64,000 nucleotides of DNA. Origin: Chrysomallon squamiferum. Taxonomy: Eukaryota > Mollusca > Gastropoda > Neomphalida > Peltospiridae. Under the pieces are notes generated by a model. That model did no database searches. It was not told the DNA's origin and saw only the letters and a list, made by a program, of their open reading frames with translations. Shown in pieces: positions 18,860 to 31,288 of this stretch; position 1 is the first letter of the stretch; the number at the start of each line of letters is the position of its first letter. The stretch lies in NCBI GenBank assembly GCA_012295275.1, contig CM022673.1, positions 27,483,261 through 27,547,260 of the forward strand, written 5' to 3'. A program made the position numbers and the translations under genes.

Positions 18860-19862
18860 AAAAAAATTTAAAAATTTACAATTATAATAATAAATAAATT
18901 ATAAAGACTAAGAAAGCGAAGAAGAAGAAAAACAGCGATCTCCGAGGAAATATTGTAACCATTAGATTTACCAAACTTATTCACAGTGGATAAAAAGTGT
19001 GCGTATAAAACACATCAAAGGAATGAATCTTTTAAACATTTAGTCTATTTCAGATACAAACACGCTGATGATTAAACCATCTATACAGGCGAGACCTTGA
19101 GATGGGTAAAAACACATTTGCAAAATCTCACCTCTTTTTTGTCATCGATTTATTACAAAACCCGTTTCCTCTTGAAAGTCGTAATTATCCATGACAGTGA
19201 TGTCGCCTTCATTTCTGAAAACGCGATTAAGATAAACATTAAATTATGTTTTATTGCAAACAACAACAACAGCAATAACAACAAAAATAACCCCAGCAAA
19301 AAAACAACAAAGCAAAGAGAAAAAGAGCTTATATTAAGTCTCATCCAAGCAACATTTTAACAAATTTTTTAATTTTCTTTTTTCTTTTTGTGCTATATAT
19401 AGATGAGTACAACAACAACAACAAAACAAACACACGCAACAAAAAACAAACAAAAAACACGTGCAATCAATGTAACGTTAGTTGTCATATACTTGTATTA
19501 AAGAACCAAAAAGTGAATTAAAATAATTTTATTTACTGATTTGTTTTTAGTATCGCGACTAATTAATTATGTTCTATTTTTTTTTTTTTTTTTGGGGGGG
19601 GGGGAATCTTTGCTTTTTTTTTTTTTAAATTTTAAATCGTCTTTTCAGACAAGCAATAACAAACCAGTTTTTTTTTTTTTTTAATTGAATATTCTTTTTT
19701 TTTTTTTTTTTTAAATATATATATATTTTTTTTAACGTAAATGACGCAATTCCAGGAACCTTTTTGAGAAACGATGCCATTCATTTTACTTTGATACTAA
19801 TTACCTTTAACACTGTCTTCTCAAATATACCAGTTTTAATTTAAAAAAGAAACAAATATTGA

Positions 19863-19904
<42 letters not shown>

Positions 19905-20063
19905 AAGAGAGAGAGATAGAGATTTCTCTCTCTTCCAGTACAAGCGTCGTATCTTTTAACATTCCTTTTATTCTTTATCTCATGTACTAAATGCTTCACT
20001 CAGCCTTTTCTGTATGACGTCAGTGGCAAATCTATGTCGCAACTAGAAGGGGCGATGCTATAT
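17681..20063. other. intergenic, homopolymer-rich; no gene seen
   Basis: Contains a (CTTT)n tract (17963-18059), poly-A runs (18448-18475, 18735-18757, 18812-18856), poly-T and G10 near 19577-19605, and (GT)n at 19864-19898. Frames across these are low-complexity. A single CRE palindrome TGACGTCA lies at 20014-20021 followed by a CAGTGGC motif. Confidence 0.6.
17963..18059. repeat. (CTTT)n microsatellite
   Basis: Tetranucleotide CTTT units with few interruptions, about 97 bases, 340 bases after the PGRP copy 2 stop. Confidence 0.95.
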
Positions 20064-20087
20064 AGTACTACTACTACTACAACAACA

Positions 20088-20125
<38 letters not shown>

Positions 20126-20350
20126 GACTACTACTACTACTACTAAAATTACACACTGCTTTTACTATATATACTTCTGCTACTAGTATTACCACTACTG
20201 CTATTACTATTACTACTACTACCACTAGTACTATTAATAATGCTACTATTATTACTACTACTGTTACTACAACTCATGCTACTATTACTAGTATTACTAC
20301 TACTACTGTTACTATAACTACTGTTACTACTATTACAACAATAATAATAT
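20064..20350. repeat. imperfect (CTA)n trinucleotide array
   Basis: About 290 bases of CTA/ACT triplets with TTA, GTA and CCA variants. It resembles the arrays at 8789-8956 and 52360-52580. Confidence 0.9.
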
Positions 20351-22227
20351 TCAAGGCTGTTGTTTTATGTTGAATAATTAATGTTAGTTGATACACTACA
20401 AGTTAAGTTACGTTTAATGATATGTAACTTATATATTTAATTAGATATTTAGTCCTTCGAAATGGTAGGTTAGAGGTTAATTCAGTTTTGAAACAAACCA
20501 TCAACAAGATCGAATCTCGAAGACTCCTCCAATGTTACAGTTGTAGGACCGCTCCTGTTATTTGATTATACTGTTTATAGAATGAAACCAAATTAAATTT
20601 GACAAATGGCTCATTATTGCATCATACACGTAATGCCTCTTCTAATACTAGACATTTATAGTTAGTAATGAAAAGCTCAAAGTATCTCAAGTCACAGGAA
20701 AAACGTAAATGATCGTATCTCTTAATACAGGTTATTATTTTTATTTTTATTTTTTCTTAATCTATGTGCATGCGAACGTGATGTAATAATATGTACAAAA
20801 ATACAATAATAATAGTTTAACATATAAATAAATAAATAATTTAAAAAAAAAAAAAACAAAGATGAAAATGTATTAAATTTCATTAATAAAAAGTAACGAA
20901 TAATATAAATAAAAATAAGAGATAAAAAAGTAATAAATTAATTTTAAAAAATAAAAATAAAATAACAATAACAAAAATAATGACAGTAACAACAATACCA
21001 GCAGCAACGACAACAGCAAAAATACTCCGACCCATCACGATTTTTCCCAAAGACTTAAACCTTTGTTTTTGTTCTCTAAGCTTTCAGCTTCAGAAGCAAA
21101 CGTACGTAACGAACAAAACACAAACACGATCGTACAGCGAATTCAGTCAACCGAACTCGAAAGATTTGTTTACCGTTCAGACCAATGCCCTACGTTTATA
21201 AATAAATACTGTTTAACATTACTTACTTTTCTTACGTCGTATTGTACGTACACTTTGATATTAAATACTCATCTGTGATTAAAAAGAAATACAAAACGCG
21301 GTTTGATTAAAACGTGTCTTTCGTGTCGTTCTGAATTCACGTTCTGCACGTTTTGAAAACAACTTCTGTTTATTCGCTGATCTGTGATCGAGAAGAAACG
21401 AAAACAAAAAAAGAGATACAAAAAACGTTGTGATCAGAACGTGTCTTTTGTCGAGAACGCTTGTTTCGAAATACGCACGTTTCAAAGTAATTTATGAGAC
21501 TTTGAATGTATAAAAGATCAAGTTCGATGTTTTTCTTACATCACACCGTGTACTTGGATTACGACTTTAATTTATTTATTTTTATTTTTTTTAAAGATTT
21601 TAATATAAACTACATTTTTCTATCAGCTTTTAAAATTAGCTTTGTTTACTGGAATATAAACTATTCACTGCTTGATCCTGTATTTATTTAAAAAGAAAAC
21701 AGAAAAACAAAAGAAAAAAGCGGAAGATAAAGAAAGAAAGAAGCTTTAGTATGAATCTTAGACTTTTTGTAATGTATTAAGTAACTTTTATGTGTTTTTT
21801 TTCGTGAACTGTACTTAATCTTCAGTGATATTCGTCGACAAAGGAATACAAATATTTACACTCACCACAAACGATGATATACAAAATGTAAAATCTTTTC
21901 GTATTCTTTATTATTTTTTATTAGAAAATTACTTGCATACGTCTGTCTGTTATTAGAAAGGTCAACATCATCTTCTACAATCATCAGACTATAAATCAAT
22001 TTCATTATTTTAAAAGAAGATAGACATTTAGGCTTTTCACTTGGAATCGGTGATACCTCAGATATGGCTGTAAAAGATTTTTATTTATTTATTTATATTT
22101 TTTAATTTTAAAAATAGGAACACTAAAATAAAAAAATAAAAATTGATGAATAACTGAAAATTTTGAATTAATTACATTTCAAAAGTATTTAAGGTTAGCG
22201 GTAAGTACGTGAGAAATGTGGTTTTTA
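20351..22227. other. intergenic; one weak exon-like segment
   Basis: Mostly AT-rich with poly-A at 20840-20855. Segment 21088-21201 follows a good acceptor (CTAAGCTTTCAG) and is open to a stop in two frames (37 residues, Gln/Thr/Ser-rich, in the phase 0 frame), but no upstream exon was found. A strong donor-like GCG|GTAAGT occurs at 22200 with no coding frame before it. Confidence 0.4.
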
Positions 22228-22326
22228 GACGTAAATGACAGACGTAACTGACAGACGTAAATGACAGTCGTAAATGACAGACGTAAATAACTGACGTAAA
22301 TAACTGACGTAAATGACAGACGTAAG
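22228..22326 (+). repeat. 13-bp tandem repeat (GACGTAAATGACA), about 7.6 copies
   Basis: Seven full 13-bp units plus an eight-base partial. Two consecutive units end in ATAACT instead of ATGACA. Each junction creates CAGACGTAA or CTGACGTAA, similar to half of a CREB/ATF site. Confidence 0.9.
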
Positions 22327-22542
22327 AAAGAAACCCATTGGTTATTGTTGTATTACGGTTAGTCTAAACAGAAGTGGCTCTTTACACGCATTTCCCAACG
22401 ATAGGAAAACGCGTACAACTGATTTTAGTTAATCAGCCACTTTGTTCTGTTTTCACGAGAACAGCAACTTGTCAGCATCAAGTGTTGTAACTCGAAGTTT
22501 AACAAAATCAGGACACGTGACACATAAAGAACACCCCGCCCC

Positions 22543-22680
22543 CAGAGATACCTTTAAAACAACACACACAAAAACAGAGATACCTTTAAAACAACACACA
22601 CAAAAACAGAGATACCTATAAAACAATAAAAAAAAAAAAAAAAAAAAAATCAGAGATACATTTAAAACAGGTTAAAACAG
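22543..22680 (+). repeat. 32-bp tandem repeat, 3-4 copies
   Basis: CAGAGATACC-type units start at 22543, 22575 and 22607 (32-bp period). A fourth, diverged unit at 22651 is separated by poly-A. Each unit carries TTTAAAACA and an ACACACA block. Confidence 0.85.
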
Positions 22681-23182
22681 CCCTGATTCATCTTTAACTT
22701 ACGATTTCAGACAGCAACAAAGTCATTCACATCTTTCCTTATTTTTAAAAAAAAATTTTTTTTTTTTTTTGTTGGCTATATTTTGGAAGGGAATACTCGA
22801 TAAGAACGCTATCAGATGGACAGTGTGTAATCTGAAGCCATTAAAAATTCTGAATTATACGATACACACAGTTTTAATCAGGCACTCCGTCAGAATATCA
22901 GCAGCTTAAATCGAGATGTTCAATGTACGGTGGCGCATTCCAAAACCTTTTTTTTTTCTTTTTTTTTCTGTTATCGTCTAACGTAAACCACTAAGTTGCA
23001 AAATGTTGAAAGAAAAGATAAAAATCTAATGAATTAAGACGGCTGTTCTGCCAGTTCCCCCCGTTCTTAATCTCTGTGGTTTTTTTTTAAATATATATAT
23101 TTTTTTATTATTTTAATCAGCTAAAACAGTTGAAGATGAACAACAGGAAAGTGAATTATCTCGTTACTAAAATAAAAATAGA

Positions 23183-23226
<44 letters not shown>

Positions 23227-23449
23227 AGGTCGGAATAAAACTGGGCGTGTATACAGGAATTAGACCCCAAAGATTGAGCTTCTTGTAATAAAATTTCTGG
23301 CTGACTCGAATTACATATCACATTTTATTGTAGGAGATAAACTCAGAAATAAAAAGTCAGGTAATGACAGGGTGTAGAAAGTATCACTGTTTCATGTAAT
23401 CATACAGACACATTAACTACAGAATTCGGCATTAACTGTTGCTATTAAA

Positions 23450-23866
23450 TTACATTTTAGACTTTAACAAGCTGAATGAATAATATAGGCTCTTTTTTTT
23501 AACTATAACGTATTTTAGACTACAACGAGCTGAATGAATAATATGGATTATTTTCGTTGACTGTAACATATTATAGACTTTAATAAGCTGAATGAATAAT
23601 ATAGGCTCTTTTTTAACTATAACATATTTTAGACTACAACGAGCTGAATGAATAATGTGAAGTCTTTTTGTTGATTATAACATATCTCACATTTTAACAA
23701 GCTGAATGAATAATATAGGCTCTTTTGTAACTATAACGTATTTTAAATTTTAGTAAGCTGAATGAATAATATGGATTCTTTTCGTTGACTGTAACGTATT
23801 ATAGATTTTAATAAGATGAATGAATAAACGAGGCTGTTTTTGTTGACTATAACATATTCCTCTTCT
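23450..23866 (+). repeat. 58-bp tandem repeat with alternating A/B monomers, 7 copies
   Basis: GCTGAATGAATAA-type anchors occur at 23471, 23529, 23587, 23643, 23701, 23757 and 23815, spaced 56-58 bases. Odd units carry AGGCTCTTTT and AACTATAAC; even units carry GGATT or related TTTTCGTTGACTGTAAC text, so the repeat has a higher-order period of about 114-116. No coding frame is present. Confidence 0.85.
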
Positions 23867-26477
23867 TTTGTATTCTAATTTTAACCGTAATACAATGAAA
23901 TTCGTATCAGCTGTATGATACGAATGAACCATAATGCATAATTATGTATAACATAACACATACAAACATCAGAACTCAGTCACACTCACGTAATTATACA
24001 TTCATATACATTCACAGATATTCTCTCTCTCTCTCTCTGGCCGATTTAACTCTTTATAACTGCAAATCATAATAAAGAGATTAAGTGAATGTAATATTCG
24101 TTTAGAAATGATATGCCTGTTCTTACGATTCCGTCACGTTTATCAACATTCTGAAACGATTTTCTACCCTCACATCTTGACTGTCTGTCTGTCTGTCTAT
24201 CTGTCTATCTATCTATTTGCCTATCTATTTATCTATCTCTGTATGAATATATGCATATGTGTGTGTGTGTGTATATAATTAAAAATACTGTGTATATATA
24301 CATACACATAAACAAACATGTATTTCATAATTATCTTGTATTGCAGACGAAATAAAATAAATAAATAATAATAAAACAAATCTACATCAGCGTAACAACA
24401 ACTCTCTTTAATTAATTACTACTACAGCAAATAAATAATTCAACAACATTCTAAAACAAGAACCTCGCTCACATTTTCACTAAATATAACATAAATATTT
24501 TTTATATTTGACAAAAAACAACTACCTTTCAAATTAGTTTTACCGCTAATGAATGAAATAACAAGTCGAAATAACATATCCAAATCGTTACTCGAAATCG
24601 TCCAGTGTAAAATCACCTTTATAACAAGCCGGCCAACGGAATTGGGTACAAGTCGTCAGACAAGCGTGCAGGTTGCTAAGTATCAGACAGACTCAGACTG
24701 ACCGCATTCCTTCTGACACTCGCCTGCCACTCGCCTGTCACTCGCCTCGACTTCCAAGAAACAACAGATACACAAGAAAGACAGAGCAACCTCGCTGTGT
24801 TTACAAATGTCACGCTGTTGGAAATCCTCCGCAACGGTAATCACACACACAGCATGAAAATGAGCGATAAGAAGCTGGGAAAGAAACAAAACGTGGTTTA
24901 GGACTGAAAGGGTTAACACAGTGGCGCGGATTATTACAAAGAGCGAGTCGGTTTTTGTACGTTTTCGATATACCGTGTTATTCTGGTTTTAGCATTCAGT
25001 ATGTTTGACGATAGAATGAAGATTTAATACAGACTCGTGATATTATTTAATATTGTAATATCGGTCATTAATTCTTTTATAAGGATAATATGATAAAAAT
25101 AATGGGTTTGACGCCTCTTCATAAACTGTTCTTATAGATTAGCAGTAATGGATTCTTATGTGAACACCTTCTCATAGACAGGACGTTATATTAGCAGAAC
25201 ATTTGATTAAACCTGTAGAAATCACTACATGTTTAGAGCACCAAACATAACTAGATTTTTTGAAGGAACAAATGAAATTTGTAAATTTATTTATTTACTT
25301 TTTTATGTTGTTGCATTTGTAACAAAACTTGACGTTTGATTTGTTAACCATCTACATCAATAGACAAGGATAAAAAAAAAAAAAAAAAAAGAAAAAAATT
25401 AGCTTCAAAACTTCGTAAAATCATCATTTCCATCAGAAAATGAAATCAGAAATAAATATAACATTAAAATTTTTTAAAAAAAGAAGAAAAATAACAAAAT
25501 AAAATCATTGAAAATAAAATAAACGTAAAGTCAACAATACAAGAAAAAAAAAAAAAAAAAAAACTTTAAAAAATAATAATCGAATTCTATTACAACAAAC
25601 TGAATGAAGGAATTAAACTCAGGCAAATATTCCTTCAGACTCAAACATACATGATAATTAAATCATGTCTTCGAGCTATAAATACCTGCAAATTAAACTG
25701 TTAATCTGCCAGATTTTATAAACGTATCATTTACATTACAGCTTTTAAAAAATCCCTATCAACAGCAGACGTGACGGAAATCACAGAACCGCTCTTCATT
25801 TCCGCCATGAGTTAGCAAAAGAGCTGTCAGATGTAATAGAAAAGTAAAGTTGTTTGACACGTTAAACGACAAGCTTATTTATTCAACTTTGTCTGCCGTC
25901 TAAGGCTGGAAGACAATATACTTTTCAAATTCCCATAATTTAATTACACTTTGTTTTCTGTCGTTTCCATAATAAGTTATGAAATCTTCGCCCCCTTCCC
26001 AATATTAAAAGTTAATTTATTTGACGTCTGATTAACAGTCCGCCATTTTGATTTCTGCAATTACACGATGAACAAAATTCTGTTTTGCGTTCAGAATGTA
26101 TCAGACGATTTTTTTTCTTTTACATCTGACAGGTCTGTTTATTAAACAATGATAGCTGCTTTTGGCACTTTAGTAATTGACGTTTAACGCGAAATAAACA
26201 AATAAATGAAGTCCAGAATAATTTATGTTTAAATGTAAAATAAATCGTCCGGAAAATACGAAATAATTTTATGACTTGCCAAAAATAAAAGAATTTAAAA
26301 TGACTTCTCGTTTCGCATGTTGGTAATTTCTGTTTATTTTATTCCCCTAAATATTATATATGTTTAGTCAGAAGAGGTTTTAATGCAACACAGATATCTT
26401 CAAAATTTCAGATCTGAGATAGCATAAAAAATCGTATACAACATTATAATAATAATAATAATAATAAAATAAATACA

Positions 26478-26516
<39 letters not shown>

Positions 26517-26685
26517 AACCAATAAACCTCCAAAATTTACTGTATAAATCAATTAAATACTATTTACAAGGCCACTTATTAAATTCTTTACAAAAATTAT
26601 TTACCCTAAAATTAATTTTAATAACTGTTTTTGCGTTTTGACTGCTTGATGGTATATTTTTGTTGGTGTAGAACTAACTTTGCAG
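23867..26685. other. intergenic; no gene assembled
   Basis: Contains CT, GT and CTAT micro-repeats (24020-24275), A-rich runs (25371-25391, 25543-25563), and (TAA)n then (TAAA)n at 26447-26515. A GC-richer stretch at 24600-24930 has no convincing frame or splice context and could be regulatory. Confidence 0.5.
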
Positions 26686-26805
26686 TTGCCCTTATTTAGA
26701 GTAGCCTCCCTCAACCCAAGGAGCGCTACAAGTATAGACGAAATTTACCGAGAAGTTCCGAGTGACAAAATGACGTCAACAATAGCAAAACGTCACGAGG
26801 AGTAG
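26686..26805 (+). CDS. candidate terminal coding exon (39 residues), unassigned
   Basis: A plausible acceptor (CTAACTTTGCAG) is followed by a phase 0 frame beginning LPLFRVASLN and ending in KRHEE before TAG. It is less AT-rich than its surroundings and looks coding in composition (Ser, Arg, Glu, Asp). It also contains a CRE palindrome at 26771-26778, so it may be regulatory DNA instead. No upstream exon was found and no family recognised. Confidence 0.25.
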   Translation: MPLFRVASLNPRSATSIDEIYREVPSDKMTSTIAKRHEE

Positions 26806-27357
26806 CCATTGTCATTTTCATGTGTATTTTACTTTTCTTGGATATTTGTGCGTTTAAGGGAGGAAATTATTATTTTGATACACTAATTGCGTACTAATTA
26901 ATACTTCTTAAGTCGTTGATACCTTTAGAATAATTGATACTTTCTATCCATTGAAAAGTATCATGAAACATGACCTAAACTAATAAATATTCATAAAGAC
27001 AGGATGACGTAAATTACGAAAATGGATGTTTAAGTGTTAAGGTTTCTTGAATTATTTTTTGTTTTTGAGAGCGAATGTTTGTCTTTCTCCATGTTATGTG
27101 TATATTTATGTGTGTACGTTTGTATTAGTATATATGCAATTTTATGTGTATTTGTATTTTCATAATTTTTAACATATATGTATGCTATGATAGCGGCTAT
27201 ATATGCTTGTTTTGTATGTTCATGTTTGTATATTCATGTATATAGTGTAAATGTATATGAATACAGGGTTTGTGTAAATTTATATATATGTCAGTATTTG
27301 TATGTACATTTTTTATATGAAAGTGCATTGTGTGTTTATGTGTTTGTCAATGTTTAC

Positions 27358-27388
<31 letters not shown>

Positions 27389-28576
27389 TGTATGTATGTT
27401 TCTGTGACTATATTATGTTCCTACATTATGTTTATATTTGAAAAATATTCGTATGTTATTGTGTTTTTATATGTACATTTATATCTGTGTTACGTATATA
27501 CATTTGTCTTTAAGTGATTGTGTGATCTGTTTGTGTGTATGTGTGTATATGTGTGTGTTTGTTTATTAGGTGTCTTTGTGTGCAGGTTTGCATATAAGAA
27601 GCACTAATAACAGCAGCAGCAATAGTAACATTATTAGTGTTAATAGTAGTTGCATTGGTAATAATAGTTATGATAGCTTGTAGTAGAAATAGTATTAATA
27701 GCGGTGATACTGGTAAAATATCACTAAATGATTTATAGTGACATAAGTTTTACACTCTATAATTATTTATATTAATTTTCTATGCTGTTACCTATTTTAT
27801 ATCCATTATTTGTTTATGTATGAAGATGTTTTGTATGTTTATATTGCATGTGTGTGTGTGTGTCTGCTCTATATGTAGGTATGTGTTTGTGTCTATGTTT
27901 GTGTGTGTGTGTCTATGTTTGTGTGTGTGTGTGTGTACATGTTTATACAGGTGTATGTTATTATGCTAGGCTCATATTAGTGAGTGCTGATGTAAGAATG
28001 TGAGTAAAGGTTAAGCGTTGCTATATGTTTTTATAACATGTCAGTATTCGTAGGTAAATATTATTGTTTTTGGTTTTGTGTGTGTCAGTGTGTGTGTTTA
28101 AGTGTTTGTATGTAACATTTAATTGTGAGTGTTTATCTGTTATGTGTGTATATTATATTTTTGTTTCTAAAGCAAGCAGATGTCGTTGTATTTTTATATG
28201 TGATAGATTGTTAGCACATTTGCATCTGTGTTACGTAGATTTTTTCAGTGATTGTTTGTGTGTTTGTATATGATCAATACATGTGGCTGTGTGTTTTGTG
28301 TATGTTTGTTTGTGTAAAGGTTTATGTTTATGCAGTATTTGTCTATGTGAAATTTTTTGTGTAAATAGTAATAATAATAGCTGCAGCACCAGTAATAATC
28401 ATATTAGTAGCTGTGGTGGTAGTAGTAGTATTAATCTTAGTAGTAGTAGTAATTATGTAGAGAATAGCAGAAACTGAAGTAGTGGTATTAGTAGTTGCAA
28501 CAGTTGTAATAGTATTCTGTGAGTATTTGTATATTTGTGTGTGTTTTAATATTTATATATTTGTTTGTGTTTTAAT
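26806..28576. other. intergenic, TG-rich; no gene seen
   Basis: Strongly T/G-biased plus strand with many TGTGTATGT blocks, a (TATG)n run at 27359-27399, (GT)n at 27840-27940, and AGT-type triplets near 27605-27710 and 28365-28500. Cys/Val/Tyr-rich frames here are by-products of the TG repeats. Confidence 0.6.
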
Positions 28577-29300
28577 ATTTTTGGAATGAAATCAGTTTGA
28601 ATGAAGTTATTTTGATTTTACGTCTAAGTAAAATAAAGTTGAGTGAACTTTTTTGAACCAGTCTGTTTGAGAGAAGTAATTGCATTTTGTTTCAAGTCAA
28701 GTTTGAAAGAGTCAGTTTGTGTGAAGTCATTTTTATTGATGTCATCTTGAGTGAAGCAGTTGGAGGTCAGACAGTTCAAATGAGTCAATCTGAGTGAAAT
28801 GAGTTTGAATGAAACCACTGTGAATGAGTCAAACTGACAGAACCCATTGTGTCTGAAGTGAGTTTGAGTGAGGCCACTTTGAGTGAAATAAGTTTGAATG
28901 AGTCAGTTTGGAGTGAGTTTGAATAATCCAGATTGAATGAAATCAGTCTGAATAGGTCAGTTTTAGTCAAACTGTTCAGTAAGGCAGTGTTGAAAAAATC
29001 AGTTTGAATGAACTGGTTTGAGCGAAGTCGTTTTCACTGAAGTCTGAATAAATTTGAATGAAGCGCGTTTGAATGTTTCAGCTAGAGAGAGAAGTGAGTT
29101 TGAGTGAAGTGAAGTCTGCTTCAGTGAGGCAGTTTGAGTAAAATCAGTTTGAATGATTAACTGATAACATTTAAGTCAGTTTGAAGTGAAGTAGTCAGTT
29201 TGACGAAGTAAACTTGAACTGAAGAGGTTTGATTTGACATTAGTTTGGGTGAAGGAATCTAAATCTGAGTGAAATCAAAGTGAACGCTATGGTTGAGTAA
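28577..29300. repeat. long degenerate tandem repeat, about 15-bp motif
   Basis: About 720 bases of variants of GTTTGAGTGAAGTCA, mixed with GTTTGAATGA and GAGTGAGTTTGA. Minus-strand frames read as repeated Ser-Phe-Lys-Leu-Thr text, which follows from the five-codon unit rather than from a gene. Confidence 0.8.
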
Positions 29301-29602
29301 AGCTCATTATGAGCGGAACATTAACAAAAATTAACGTTTCAACCAAGTGTGACCTACTTTCATTCAGGCATGATTTGATTTCCAATAGGCGAAAACACAC
29401 CAAGTGACTGTAAGTTACGAAATAACGACAACTATCGTGACCAACTCAAACATATCTTTAAATTCTTATTTTTAAGTGTTTTTTTGTTTTTTGTTTTTTT
29501 TTATATATAATTATCAGATTTAGCTTGGCTTTCAGTCTCAGGTGAAATTATACATACTGAATTTAGATGCTGTTTTAGGGAAAACAACAAGAAAAAGTAG
29601 AT

Positions 29603-29802
29603 TATATATTATATGTTGTTTTATTTCCAAAACTGTAAAGACATTAGTATGTCATATATTTTATGTTGTTTTATTTCCAAAACTGTAAAGACATTAGTAT
29701 ATTTTATATTATATGTTGTTTTATTTCCAAAACTGTAAAGACATTAGTATATTTTATATTATATGTTGTTTTATTTCCAAAACTGTAAAGACATTAGTAT
29801 AT
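29603..29802 (+). repeat. 50-bp tandem repeat, 4 near-identical copies
   Basis: Units anchored on ATGTTGTTTTATTTCC start at 29613, 29663, 29713 and 29763 with an exact 50-bp period. The first inter-unit spacer differs slightly (GTCATATATT), and units 3-4 are essentially identical, indicating recent expansion. Confidence 0.93.
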
Positions 29803-30212
29803 AATTATTATAATGCATAATCAAACATTTTGATAATGATGAAAATTGTATTTTTCATGTTTTATAATTATAACAGTATATAAAATAAATTATTATAATT
29901 CTTCAAAATTATAGTGCAGAAGCAAAAATAATATTTTCCATTAACTGATATCAAAAACAATAAGATCTATACAATCAATAATCAGAGAAAGTTTTACAAC
30001 AGGGTTAAAGTTTACAAAATTAAATATTATTTTATAATTATGTTACCACTATTATGTATATTATTCAGTATATAAAAGTAAAAATCAAAATCCTTTGTGT
30101 CGAAACATAATTTGTTATTATTAAATTTATTTTAAACAGACAATGAAAAAAAAAATATTTTGAATTCACGCAGATAGTTAGTTCAAGTTTTAAAACGAAG
30201 TTAAAGTTATAA
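29803..30212. other. AT-rich DNA downstream of the Cys-cluster gene
   Basis: No frame of note. On the minus strand AATAAA-type signals occur near 30125-30132, which could end the transcript of the gene at 30213-31567. Confidence 0.4.
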
Positions 30213-31234
30213 TCAGGCTTTCTGTGGGGCAACAGTCGTAGTCGCTCTGTCTACTTTGTTGTTTTCCCGTTCCGACTGTCTCCCTGCTGATTCTACACGT
30301 GGTGGTTCCGTATTTAGTGTTTCTCTGGCATCCTGAAAATTTAGTTTTATGTCATTATTATTATTGTGGTTCTGGTTGCTGTTATTAATATTAAAAAAAA
30401 AAAAACAAAAAAAAAAAAAAAATCTGTAGAGTATGATGGGACTACCTACTTGATAAAAAAAAAAAAAAAAAATGAAAAAAAAATAAATTTTTTTTTTAAA
30501 TTCAAAGAAACAAAATTTAAACACCACCAACAAACAACATCAATGAAAAAACACAAAACCAACCAAACACTAAAAAACCCAGAAAAACAAAAACAAACAA
30601 ACAAACAAACAAACAAACTGATAAACCGAACAAATTCTTGGTAACCTAAACTGTCAGAATTTTTCGTGAATTATTAAATAAATATATTTCACTGGTTTTT
30701 TTAAAATAATAAAAGATTTTGAATTTTAAGAATATAAAATTATCTGACAACATATATATGTGTGTGTGGATGTGCGTGTGCGTGTGTGTGATTTCATGCT
30801 TGGTTCAGCCGGAGTAACTGAAACGTAAGTTTGTTTAACAAGATGACTTACCTCACTTTTAGCCCGTGCTGCAGGTGTCGTTGTAATCGTGTTCACTGGT
30901 GGCTCAGGACGTTGTCTTCCTCGGAGAAGTTGTCGCAGGTGATGCTGATGTCGACAGCGACAACGACAGCAGCATGGGCAACAACAACAGCATCCATGTG
31001 CAGATGCAAACAGAAATACTGCAACTGTAAATAAATAAATAAATAAACAAAAACAAACAAAAAACAAACAAACAAATAAATAAATAAACAAACAAACAAA
31101 CAAACAAATCAAATAAATAAATAAACAAACAAACAAACAAATAAACAAACAAACAAACAAACAAATAAATAAATAAACAAACAAACAAATAAACAAACAA
31201 ACAAACAAACAAATAAATAAATAAATAAAATATC

Positions 31235-31288
<54 letters not shown>

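Noticed and set aside
20021-20062. CAGTGGCAAATCTATGTCGC as a possible hAT-type terminus
   Set aside because: Only loosely similar to the usual CAGTGGCGGATC end, with no partner end or target duplication found.
23450-23866. CRISPR-like spaced repeats
   Set aside because: The monomers are contiguous and share similarity throughout, the genome is eukaryotic, and no unique spacers exist.
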